DNA from: Liquidambar formosana
Taxonomy: Eukaryota; Streptophyta; Magnoliopsida; Saxifragales; Altingiaceae
Length of the DNA: 64,000 nucleotides
Assembly: GCA_039720395.1 (NCBI GenBank)
Contig: CM077828.1
Coordinates: forward strand, 16,900,264 to 16,964,263
Reading direction: 5' to 3'
The notes beneath the pieces are model-generated. The model searched no databases and was not told where the DNA came from. It saw only the letters and a list, made by a program, of their open reading frames with translations. A program made the translations under genes and the position numbers. Below, in pieces: positions 48,794-59,936 of this stretch (within the stretch, counting starts at the first letter, position 1; every line of letters begins with the position of its first letter).

Positions 48794-51700
48794 TTATGAC
48801 ATTGATAAGATGGAAAGTGTGGAAGAACTTGCTGGTGATCTTGGAGGAGAAGATAAGTAAGGTTTTGGGGGGATTTGCAAGGCTTCAATGCTTCTTTCTA
48901 ACATAGTCATCACTTCACTCATGGATGGCCTATGTGCTAGGTTTGTCTGTATACACCACAAACCCACTAATACCATCTTCCTCACAATAGTATTTTTTTC
49001 TTCACTCATATCGCCCTGCAATCTTAAATTGTTATCAAGCTTAAGACGCTTATAAACCCAATGCGGAAAGTATATCTCATTGGTGCGACCTCCAACATCG
49101 AGGTTCTTTCTTCCTCCAACCATTTCTAGAATCATCATTCCATAGCTATAGACATCAGACTTGTGTGAGACTCTACCAAAGTTTTTACTAAATACTTCTG
49201 GGGCAATATATCCAATAGTCCCTCTAGCTTCCAACATTGATATTATACTTTCTTTCCTCGGACATAGTTTAGATAGCCCAAAATCAGAGATCTTCGGGCA
49301 AAAGTCTTCATCAAGAAGAATGTTGTGAGGTTTTATGTCAAAATGCAAGATCCTTGTATTTCACCCATGGTATAAGTACTCAAGTCCTTGAGCAATCCCA
49401 ATTACAATTTGGTGCAATTTTTCCCATCCCAAGTGCTGATCAGTCTTCAAAAGATTTTCATTATATTGTATATGAATTTGTCAAGCAATCCATTAGGCAT
49501 GAACTCATAGATGAGAGCTCTTTTAGGACCCTCTAGACAAAATCCCAAAAGAGTGACAACATTAACGTGAGAAGTCCTACTAATGCTTGCAACCTCATTA
49601 ATAAAATCTCCTCCGTTCCCTTTGGATGTCTTCAGGAGCTTCACTGCCACAGTATGGCCGTTAAGTAGCTTTCCCTTATAAACATTTCCAAAACCTCCTT
49701 GACCTAGTTCAACTTTGAAGGAGTCGGTAATTTTCTTGATGTCTGAATAACTATATCTTTTGAGAGCCAAAGATCCAAAATGCCTTATGAAGGCCTCAAC
49801 ATTTTGATCATTCTTTATATTTCCCCTCCAAAAGATCATTGCATTTGATGATAATTTCCTTCTAAAGAAACAAATACTGATGCAAATGAATAATATTCCA
49901 ATCATGCCACCTCCAATGCCTATATTCAAAGAAAGAATTAACCCATGTAGTGCAAAATAAACATGATAATATTAAATCAAGACTATCATTGCAACAGATG
50001 TATATTTCTATGACTATGAGGAACAAAGAGGAGAAAGAAACAGAAAAAGGATCTAGTATGAACTGCATCGTACCTATTAGAAGTTTTGTTGACTGGTTTC
50101 CAGAGGAGCCTGCAGCATAACAGTTGCATCAGAGAGGCTTAGATGGAAAAACAAAATATCGACAGTGAAGCTACATTGGTGTAAAACTGTAAAAGATACT
50201 CAAAATATAAAAGAAGGATAAGAATGGTTTCTCATACATATGTGGATCTGATGGACTCATTAACTGAGACAAAAATGGGCATAGATTGTCTTTCTTAATT
50301 TCTTTTGTTCCACTTTCCCACCACCCCCCTGTTTTTCATGGGTACCAACCCTTCCCCATAATTCTAAAAGAGGCTCGCTTAGAGGTAGGGTTGAAGTCTC
50401 CATCTGGGGCTGCCAAGCCAAACCTGTGTCTAAGGGCAGAAAAGGAGCACGCAAATGTTCGACCGATTCTACTTCATTGTAGTGCCTAAAAATTAATTTT
50501 TGTAAACAGGTAAAATTTTGAAAAGGGTAACAAGAAATAATAAAGCTTATCACATTCCCGATCAAAGGACCTAGCTACAAGGACGAAGCCAGTAACTTCA
50601 CATTGTTTCGTTTATGCTTTATCCTAATTAAAATAAAATAACTAATTGAAAAAATTTTGGTTAAAAATTTTTCTTTTTCTTGTGATTTTGTTGTAGAAAA
50701 AGCTGCAAAAATTTATTATCCATTGATAAACTATATTTCGACGGGAGATATTTGAGAATTGAAAAAGAATCAAGTCTCTCCTAGGCCATGTTTGTTTGGT
50801 TGGTATGAAATGGATGGAATGGAATTACATTCCAATTCATTCCCAATGGCGTATTTGGATGAGGTAGTTAAACTGGAATATAATAAAAAAAAGAGGAATT
50901 GATCATTTCACTTCATTCCACTCCATTTCAAGTTATTTTAAGTATAGAATTAGATTTCATTCCCACTCATTTCATTCTAACAAAACAAACATGACATTAG
51001 TGGAATGAGATATCGAGGGGAATTGTGGCTATTATAAGGAGAAAAAAAATAATAATAAAAGATGTGAGAAAGAAAAATCAAGATAAAAAAATTCTAGAAT
51101 TTCATATAAGCTTAAGAATAATATATATATATAAATAGAAAATCAGGTGAGGCGACTGCCCCACCTAATTAAGTATACTCTGGCTTCACCCATGCCTAGC
51201 TAGGTCCCAAAGTAAGACAATATATGGGTGAACTTCGGTAGAGCTTGATAAAATTATTAAATATACTGCAAGTTTTGATTAGATTTCCCCTTTTGTTTTT
51301 TTTTTTTTTTTTGGGGGGGGGTTTATTTCAATGGGATTGTGGCATTCACGTGATCTTATTTATGCAAGCAATTCTATAGTGCGAAAAATAGGAATAAAAA
51401 AAAAAAAGAAGGGGGGAGGGGGGTGGTGGTGGCGGCGGCGGGAGAGGGAGACCAGGGAAAATATGCATACCACTTGGACATGTGAGAGTATGAGGCTGGT
51501 CGCGGCAAAGACAGCGAAATTGGAGCAAAGTGGAGTCAGATCCACATATCCCACCCGATTCCACACATTTCAAACAAATATCGCGGTCACAGTATACTAT
51601 ACTTCAAATCCTTCATCCAGGGCATCTGGCACTTTTGTGTGCCCATTCCAGATCTGGTCAAAAGCCATTTGAGTAACCGGAACTTGGATATTGATGCTAC

Positions 51701-52271
51701 ATTCTCCAAGGTTTGGAGGTTGATTTCCCCAACGTTTGGCTTCGTAGAAAGCACCACTTTCTCTACCTTCAATTGTGCACTTAAAACTATAGGGAACCTT
51801 CTGCGAGACGTCCAACGGGCAACCATAAAATAAGGAGAGGTTTCTCAAGTTTGGATTATTGCGTTGGGAGAGATATTTATTGAGAGTGGTGTTAACGAAC
51901 TTGGCAGGACAACCCGGTGGCACGAAATCCGCTCGCTTGATCCTTATCGTATAAGAAGCAGATTGATTGATAGCTAGTAGACGGAATGTCAGCCCCTCAA
52001 TAGCTATAAGAGGGTAATCATCATAACCATCTGGGCAGTCGAGCTGGAATGCTTGGCAGCCGCAGTATTGGGGTCTATTATTTCCCCAGAAAGGAAACCC
52101 AATGTTTTGTATTCTTCCACAATTGAAGGAATCACTGCAATTCACAAACTGTTGATCGTCGATACAGTAAGATGCCGGAAGGGCGATGGAGATGAAGAAG
52201 AGCGTGATGGAGATAAGAGTGTAGTAGAAGGGACAGTGGGAAGAGGCGAGCTTCCATTGGAAATAACTCAT
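48794..52271 (-). pseudogene. LRK10L2/Lr10-type receptor kinase pseudogene (type I ectodomain)
   Basis: Three exons are recognisable: ectodomain 52271-51471 (phase-1 donor, G|GTATGCATAT), hinge 50109-50074 and membrane-kinase 49919-48794. The ectodomain is close to gene E, but its signal-peptide region is frameshifted, a stop lies at 51599-51597, and a base is missing at about 51587. The kinase keeps [21 protein letters not shown] and APEV. A 4-nt insertion (about 49461-49468) shifts the frame, and TGA at 49363-49361 stands where relatives have TGC. The locus therefore has at least five disabling changes in both halves. It shows that a type I ectodomain was once attached to an LRK10L2 kinase. 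The 160- and 184-residue open frames inside it are fragments, not separate genes. Confidence 0.88.
50781..51000. mobile_element. MITE inside the first intron of the pseudogene
   Basis: The left end CTAGGCCATGTTTGTTTGG and the inverted right end (reverse complement CTAATGTCATGTTTGTTTTG) pair. The arms are rich in GGAATG / CATTCC segments. It lies between hinge and ectodomain exons. The target duplication was not resolved; hAT-like by general appearance. Confidence 0.5.
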
Positions 52272-53639
52272 GGAATATTACCATTAGCTTTGGCGAGAGG
52301 GGTATATGGACTATGGTTTATGACGAAGAATAAATATATGAGGGAAAGTGATTGCATAATATTCAAATTAAGGAAAATGAATGAATGCTTTCTTCTTGGA
52401 ATGCATTGATAACGTAATCGGACAGAGCATTTATTTTGACAAAGAATAGTGAGCTTGTTTCAAATTTCTTAGACTTTTAGACTTCTTAGACTTTAGACTT
52501 CAAGTACGTAAATGAGGTTCAATAGGAGGCCGTGATAGAAATGTAAAGGAAATACAAACAAAACTAAGAACACTGTAAATCCTGTCATTAACTAAAAACT
52601 TGCAAAAATAAATAAAGATAATTTCCATAATTTCCTCATACTTCACTTTTTTTCTATGTTATTTGCAAAATTTTCTTAATAAGAGAAGTTCAACGGGAGT
52701 ATGGAAAAAAAGTACCCCACTTTATGAAATTTCCATTCACTTTACACAAACTGACAAACCCAACGGCTAGGGTTGAGAAAAAAACACGTGATTGGCCTCT
52801 GTGGACCAGTGGAAAAAAAGTACCCCACTTTATTAAATTTCCATTCAATTTACACAAATTGACAAACCCAACGGCTGGGGTTGATAAAAAAACACGTGAT
52901 TGGCCTCTGTGGACCAGTGGGGTGTTGGTCCTAGTATTCTAGTGGCACTTGGCTAATGGGTGGATAGTTTGGGGCATGGATCATCTCTAGTAACTGGACA
53001 TGTTCAGTTACTAGAAAGGATCTTCTCTCAAAAGATTCGTTTAGAAACATTAGAATGAAAAGAAAAAACAATTCTGGCTCGTCTTCTCCTTTTTTGGAGA
53101 ACTTCATTAAAATCGTCACCGCTTCTTTCTTTCCCACGTGACCACATCCTTCTTCTTTTCGTTTAATTTGTTGTTGCAGGTGGAAGATCCTAGTCGAAGG
53201 GGAAAGGAGAGAGATGGAGTAGGGATTAGTTGCAGATCGACAGCAAAGGGTGTGTGAGAGAGAGGCATTGGGGTCTGAATGAGTTCACCGGCAGGGGAAA
53301 GGGTGTCTCGCTCATTTTGGCTTTAATAGGTGATTTCGTCAATTCCACATATTGTGCTCTTAAACAACGGTGGAAGGAGAGATTTTAGTTCTGACAAAAT
53401 CTATCTCTCTTACCTTAATTTCCTTTCCATTAACTTGTCCATCCCTAATAACAAACTAAGCATTTCTTTCATGTTGTCTTTTTTATTTATTTATTTATTA
53501 TTTTTTTTCTTGGGACATATCAAAATCAATTGATGGAAGGTAATGGACCGCTATATTAGCTTGTCTAGGCACGTAGGAAAAGTTCAAATTAATTAGGTAT
53601 GGAACTGTAGCCGCTGATTTAACGTCTTCCAAGATGGAC
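52272..53639. other. Upstream region of the pseudogene and gene-free stretch
   Basis: The first about 230 bp (to about 52500) are an inverted copy of the upstream region of gene E (about 35780-36016), so the promoter was duplicated with the exon. Then follows a two-copy tandem repeat (52702-52917) and sequence without a supported gene. Confidence 0.5.
52702..52917. repeat. Two-copy tandem repeat of 108 bp with G-box and CCAAT motifs
   Basis: 52702-52809 and 52810-52917 are near-identical direct repeats. Each contains AAACACGTGATTGGCC, a CACGTG G-box next to an inverted CCAAT core. An open frame through both copies (52724-52942) merely follows the repeat and is not taken as a gene. Confidence 0.85.
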
Positions 53640-54021
53640 TCCACTTCCGAAGGGGAGGCGATATTGCCAGAGAGAATAACTCTCCTTCCACGGCTTTTAG
53701 TTCAAATGGACACAATTATATCCATGATTTTTCTTCATCCAAGAGAGGGATGCTAAAACAGAGAGGGAAAAAAAAAACAAAAAACAGAGCAACAAAATTT
53801 ACCAAACAGTGCGTGTTCTTCTCTCCTCTCTCCTAGTGCACTGCCTTTGAACAAAATTTACCCTCTCTATCATATTTTGTTTTCTTTTATATCTCCTCTC
53901 TCTCTCTTTGGATCCATATCAGAAGGGAAAAGCTCCCCACTAAACAGAAAGCATGCTCAAACCCTCACACAAACACTGCAAAATCTCAGTCCAAGGAAAC
54001 CCAACTAAGATATAAACAGGG

Positions 54022-54052
<31 letters not shown>

Positions 54053-54424
54053 AGATACGAGACGGAGTGCAAAATATAAGCAGACCCAAAATAACCACTT
54101 TTCTATCCTCTTGTTTCGATTTTTTTGAACCCCAGTGGCTGCGAGGTGATGCTTGCGCAGAAATGGAGTTGGGGCTAGTGTGGTTTGTTAGAGCGAGGAG
54201 GTGGTGCTGGCAGCCATGGCCGACCCTTTTTTTCTCTCTCTCCTCACTCAGTTCTTATTTTTAATTAAAAAAAAGGAGAAAGACCGAATAAGGAAGAGAA
54301 AAAAAGGTCGGAGAAAGAAGAAAGGAAGGCAGAGAAGAAAGGGCAATTTTGTCCATTTGAACTAAAAGCCATGGAAGGAGAGCTATTCTCTCTGGTAATA
54401 TCGCCTCCCCCTGTGAAGGGCTAC
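53640..54424. mobile_element. Non-autonomous DNA transposon with inverted ends of about 75 bp
   Basis: 53650-53722 and 54347-54420 are inverted copies with few mismatches (GGGGAGGCGATATTGCCAG... against ...CTGGTAATATCGCCTCCCC). The interior is low-complexity, with CT and A runs (A run at about 54021-54051), and encodes no transposase. The short frame at 54067-54264 is without known domain. Long inverted ends suggest a Mutator-like MITE, but the target duplication is not resolved. Confidence 0.65.
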
Positions 54425-55548
54425 CTAGTATTGACTTTACTTGAAAGAGATTCTAGCAATATCACTTCCAAATTCGACTTTTAAAATTCTTGAGGGGTTG
54501 GGCCATCATCATATGTGTTAAAATGAGCCTCTTATTAGGAATGTTTTGAGGTGTGAAGGGACTTCTTGTAAGCATTTTTTTATTATTTGAAATTAACTTT
54601 TCGAATTCTTATTCCTTATTTTCCATGAAATCTAAATTTTTACTCTTCCTGATTCTAGCAGCACAGAAAAATAAAATAAAATAAAAATACTCCCTGCAGT
54701 CATGGACCAACTTCTTTTATAACAAATGAAGCTTGATTTTCATAACAAGTCCTTCTTGTTCCGTTACCCAGCAGTTGGAGTCCAAACCATCCCTCATCTT
54801 CCCGACACCTCACACACCTTATTGAATTGTGCTGGTCAAATATTTAGTGCAGTGCCTCCTTAAGAATAAAACAATATGATATAACCCCTCATACCCTTCA
54901 TTCAAACACTGAAAATAGTAGATGAAAACATAGTTTTGAAAATATGGATTAAGCTGATGAAATTTGCCATATATCAATCCCTACATGCAACTTCATTTCT
55001 TAAGTTAAATTTATGTTTCAGTGTAAAATTGAAGAAAACTTGCAGATAACTTATGCAACATGGTGAGTGTTATTGTAATTCAACCACTCTGTAGGCTACC
55101 ACTTTAAGCAATACTGACATGTTATAAATGGAGAACTGTCAGAGACTTAAGGGCATTGGAAATTTCAGCTTCAGGAGCATTGAACAAAATTGAGGGTTTG
55201 TCTAGGCCAGGTCCACATGAGCCAAAACATTTAGTCTCACTGAAACCAAGCTATTGTCCGTTTAAGAAACCAAGGGGTGTCCTGTTTATCAAATAATACA
55301 GAATTATTAAATCATGGGTTATATAGAATATCCCCAGATGGGTGGTTTAAAGTTCATAGGAATAACATTGAAAAACTCAATCTGCTCATATGAATTTGGT
55401 TGAACAATTAAATGACAAGTAAAATAGAGGAATTAGCACCTCAAAAACAAACAAAATGGGTGACAAATTTTCTGATTTGCTATCATTCACTAGTCCCTCA
55501 AATCAAACACTAGAGAAGAATATTTAACAATACTCTAGAGTTACATTA
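54425..55548. other. Gene-free stretch, 3' flank of the intact minus-strand kinase
   Basis: The part at about 54700-55440 resembles the 3' flanks at 47985-48700 and 59540-59850 (for example GTTTATCAA..ACAGAAT and TTCATAGGAATAA segments). The kinase loci were therefore duplicated together with about 0.7 kb of downstream DNA. No gene. Confidence 0.55.
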
Positions 55549-58187
55549 TCATGTCGAGGTTGATGGGAGGGAAAAGGTGGAAAAATTTTCTTGTGATCTT
55601 GGGGGAGAATATAAGAAGGGTTTTGGGGGGATTTGCAAGGCTTCAACGCTTCCTTCTAACATATTCATCACTTCACTCATGGATGGCCTATGTGATGGAT
55701 TTGTTTGTATACACCACAAACCCACTAATATCATCTTCCTTGCAATTGTATTTTCCTCTTCAGACATAACACCCAACAATCTTAAATTGTCTTCAAGCTG
55801 AAGATGCTTATAAACCCAATGTGGAAAGTATATCTCACTGGTGCGACCTCCAACATCGTTGTTTTTTCTTCCTCCAACCATTTCTAGAACCATCATTCCA
55901 TAGCTATAGACATCAGACTTGTGTGAGACCCCACCAAAGTTTCTAAAAATTACTTCGGGGGCAATGTACCCAATAGTCCCTCTAGCTTCCAACATTGATA
56001 TCGTACTTTCTTTCGTATGACATAGTTTAGCAAGCCCAAAATCAGAGATCTTTGGGCAAAATTCTTCATTAAGAAGAATGTTATGTGGTTTTATGTCAAA
56101 ATGCAAGATCCGTGTGTTGCACCCACGGTGTAAGTACTCAAGTCCTTGAGCAATCCCAATTGCAATTTGGTGCAATTTTTCCCATCCCAAGTGCTGACCA
56201 TTTTTTAAAGGATTTTCATTGTATATGAACTTGTCAAGTGATCCATTGGGCATGAACTCATAGATGAGAGCTCGTTTATGACCCTCAAGACAAAATCCCA
56301 AAAGAGTGACAACATTAACATGAGAAGTCCTACTAATGCTTGCGACTTCATTAATAAAATCTTCTCCATTCCCTTTGGATTCCTTCAGCACCTTCACTGC
56401 CACAGGATGGCCGTTGAGTAGCTTTCCTTTGTATACATTTCCAAAACCTCCTTGACCTAGTTTATCTCTAAAGGAGTTGGTAATTTTCTTGATATCTGAA
56501 TAGCTATATCTTTTTGGAGCCAAAGATCTGTGATGCCTTATAAAGGCCTCAACATTTTGATCATTCCTCGTTTTCCCCCACCAAAAGGCCATTGAAAATG
56601 GTAAGTCCTTCCTTCTAAAGCAACAAATAGTGACGCCAATGATCAACAATATTCCAATTGTTGCACTGCCAATGCCTATATCCGAAGTAAGAGGTGAGTC
56701 ATGCAGTGCAAAAGAAACATATGGATATTAAATCAAGACTACTATTGCAAGTGATATATAGTTCTATGAGTATTACAGCCATGAAGGAGGAAATAGATAT
56801 AGAAATAGAAATTGGGGAAAGAAAAAAGAAGAAGGAAAAAGAGCATCTGGTATCGAAGGCATGTTACCTATTAGACGTGTTGACAATTTGTTTCTGGAGC
56901 CTGCAGGATGACAAATGCATTGGAGATGCTTAGATGGAAAGAAAATATAGAAAATTAAGCTATACTGGTGTAACAAGATATTGAATTGGAGCCTGCAGGA
57001 TGATGGCTTAAAATGAACTCAACCACATTGCTGTGATTATTGTTTATCTTATGGGAAAATATGCCCCCTTCGTCTTTTTTTTTTTTTTTGGGGGTAAGGC
57101 TCAAGGCCTAAAAACAAAAATACCAGAACTATGAGCTAATAACAGCAAACAGGGGGAGGTTCATAAAAATACCAGGATCTTAATGGAATTTAAACCCACC
57201 GCAGAAGTTTCTTTTCTCAAGAACTTGATATTTTTTTCCCTTCAAATTCATTCCATGACCCGTTCAAATTAAATCTTATGGTTCTTGATCACCCATAATT
57301 TCCCCAAAGACTGCCATGGCCGTGATGAGGCTTATGCCTAAAAACACAAGAAATGTGCTCTGCATAACTAAAAAAGAACCTTGTCAAAAGAGGGGAAACT
57401 GATACATACTTGAGGCTCGACATGAAAGTGGCTCAGATTGATTTCCGCAATAGCATATGAAGGCCGAAGTGGAATTAGATGCTCCGCATATCCCTCCAGA
57501 ATCCACACAAGCGCTACACGCGTCTTGGTCAATATTGTACTCCACATCAAATCCCTGCCTCAAAGCTTCTTGTAGAGTTGCCCTCCTACCATTGAGTTCC
57601 TCAAGAGCCGTTGGAAGAATTGGAACTGTGAGGCTGATGTCGCATGTCTCAAGCATTGGAATGTGAAGTTCTTGGAATGAATCATCTACGTAGAAAGCAC
57701 CAATCTCTCTTCCATCTCTGGGGCATGTAAAATTGTTACTTACTGATGTATTCAGCCAAATCTCGGAGGGGCAACCATAGAATAAGCTTAGGTTCCTATC
57801 GTTACGTGTGTAATCAAAGAGAGTGTAATTGAGGGTGGTGTTGCGGAATTGCACAGGACAAATATCGTACCACAAGTCCATTCGAGCAATACTCATGGTA
57901 TGATGAGATTCATTGATATCTAGTATGCGGAAACTCTGTGTATCAATATCTATACTGGGGTATTCACCATTTATGCACTTGAGCTCGAACCCTTGGAGAC
58001 CACAGAAGTGGGGTCTAACGTTTCCCCAAAAAGGATAACCAATGTTTTGAATGTCTCCGCACCTGTAAAGATGACTGCACTCCGATTCATTGCCCACACT
58101 GTAAGATGTGGTAATCATATTAAAGATGAAAAAGAAGGTGATGGCAAAGCGTAGAAGGAATGACGGGAAGAGCTCATGGGCATTCAT
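55549..58187 (-). CDS. LRK10L2: LRK10L2/Lr10-type receptor-like protein kinase, complete
   Basis: Exons are 58187-57410, 56900-56868 and 56675-55549, joined in phase 1, giving about 645 aa. An upstream in-frame Met is at 58223. The ectodomain is of type II, like gene D: signal peptide, [33 protein letters not shown], and SGGICG / FICYC. The 33-nt hinge ([11 protein letters not shown]) is followed by a membrane segment (about 274-290) and a kinase with GQGGFG (from about 344), VAVK (about 365), NEVAS Glu, HFDIKPHN (Asp about 464; non-RD, as usual for the Lr10 group), SDFG and APEV. All catalytic residues are present. It is predicted to be a plasma-membrane receptor kinase, and wheat Lr10 of this group confers leaf-rust resistance. 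It is the only intact minus-strand kinase here. Confidence 0.92.
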
Positions 58188-58223
58188 TTGATAAGAACAC
58201 GAGGAAGAACACCTAGTGGGCAA

Positions 58224-59229
58224 TGTGCAGCATTGTAATATTCAGAGGATCTATCAATAATAATAATAATAATATTCAGAGGAAAGTGATAGGAAAGTTC
58301 TTCCACCATTAGAAAAGTAAGCTGCTTAGAATTTTCATAGAGACTCAGAGAGATGGCTGTTGACTTGGACTATGAATCTTTCATGAGAAAAATCGGTTGA
58401 AATTTGCCTACGATACCTCAGAACTTAGAAGGATATCATATCCATGTTTGCCTTGGATTGCACTCAACTGACTTCTTTTTCTTAGTTTTTATTTGTTTTT
58501 TTTTCTTTTTAAAAGTATTGACACGACTAATTTTCATTCTCCAGTAATGTTACTGTCTACTTTACATCAACTAATATTTGATGAAATAAACCCAAAAAAA
58601 TGTAAGTGCTCAACCCAACAAAAAAAAGAAAAAAAAAGGGGGATTTCTTTGAGAATATGGTGAAATAATGGCTTATCCAGCAATTGCTTAAGCTAAGATG
58701 GAAAACAAAGAGAAAGGAAGGAAACGAAGGAACCCAGGCAACACACTTCCCATGTGTCATAATGGAATCAACATTGGTAAAATCTTGATGGCATTATATA
58801 GAAAGATACAAGTTGGAATATGATGAAAAAATGTTATTGGTAAAATCTTAATGGCATTATATGATTGAGATTTGCCTTCCAAGGCCTATAGATGAATGTC
58901 TTACTGTAGGTTTAAATATGTGACTAATTTTTCTGGTATTGATTTGCCTTGGATTAAGGTGAATCTTAGGCATAAGTAGTTAGTAATCAAGATCCTTCAT
59001 CTGGAACCAAAAATTTGAAAAACCATGTTAATGGTAATGTTTATGGCCCAGATCTTTGGCCAAAAAATCATCGCCGACTGATGGTGCTCGGCAAACTGAT
59101 ATTTTGGCCGAATCACAAACAGACTTGGGGCAATTTCATTTGTGAAGAGGCTCATTGTCATGGCTCAAAACTAGTGAGAGCTCAATAAAAAGTGAGTTGA
59201 CTCAAAGGGGTGGTCCCATTCTGGATTGT
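58224..59229. other. Upstream region of the intact LRK10L2 gene
   Basis: It contains an AAT trinucleotide run (about 58255-58275) just before the start, then AT-rich sequence without a supported gene. A direct repeat, TGGTAAAATCTTGATGGCATTATA-like, occurs at about 58776 and 58840. Confidence 0.5.
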
Positions 59230-59525
59230 ATAGGGAAGGTGGGAGACAATGCCATTGATGGCTAGCACAGAGCCCCATATACTCTGGTTACACCATGATC
59301 CCACTAATACCGTCTTCCTTGCAATTAGATTTTCTTCTTCAGTCATATTGCCAAGCCATCTTAAATAGTTATCAAGCTCAGGGCGCTTATAAACCCAGCA
59401 CTGGAGCAATGTCCAACATTGGTGCTCTAATTTCTTCCTCCAACCATTTTCTAGAACCATCATTCCATAGCTATAGACATCAGACTTACGAGACTCCACC
59501 GAAGTTTCTACTCAATACTTCTGGT
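59230..59525 (-). pseudogene. Kinase C-lobe remnant (LRK10L2 type)
   Basis: Reading leftwards from 59525, the frame gives PEVLSRNFGGVS, then [39 protein letters not shown] and VLVGSWCNQ. These match the region after the activation segment of the neighbouring kinases, with frame changes and a lost ending. No N-lobe or ectodomain belongs to it. It lies 3' of the pseudogene at 59937-61213 and is a truncated duplicate. Confidence 0.8.
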
Positions 59526-59874
59526 GTTGATAAACTCCTCACTCTATGTTTGGCCTGACTCATGGTCACTTGATCAAATTATCTCCAGGGGCAAGAAATG
59601 CACCCAAATCAACAAAGCATTGAGATGTGAAGGACTTGTTAGAAAACCTAATAGTCAAAATACTACCAGTCATGGGCCAACTCCTTTTAAAACAAATGGA
59701 GCCTGATTTTAAAATAAGATTGAAAAGCTCGATATGCTTATATGAATTTACATGAACAATAAATGACAGTGAAATAGTGGCCTTAATTAGCAGCCCAAAA
59801 AGAAATAAAATGTGTGAATACTCAGCCATTTGTGATTGACTATCATTCACTAATCCATACAAATCACACACCAG

Positions 59875-59908
<34 letters not shown>
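59875..59908. repeat. Homopolymer A tract
   Basis: About 34 consecutive A on the plus strand, just beyond the 3' end of the kinase pseudogene. It is read as a poly-Phe tail by the frame-shifted open frame on the other strand. Such a run is prone to slippage and assembly error. Confidence 0.9.
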
Positions 59909-59910
<2 letters not shown>

Positions 59911-59936
59911 CCTTGTAACATCCTAGAATGACATTA

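Noticed and set aside
48794..49929. Two separate kinase genes (184 and 160 residues)
   Set aside because: They are the two halves of one kinase exon split by a 4-nt insertion and a TGA, as alignment with 55549-56675 shows.
52724..52942. Internally repeated 72-residue frame
   Set aside because: Its repetition is explained by the 108-bp tandem repeat, whose length is a multiple of three; no domain or start context supports a gene.
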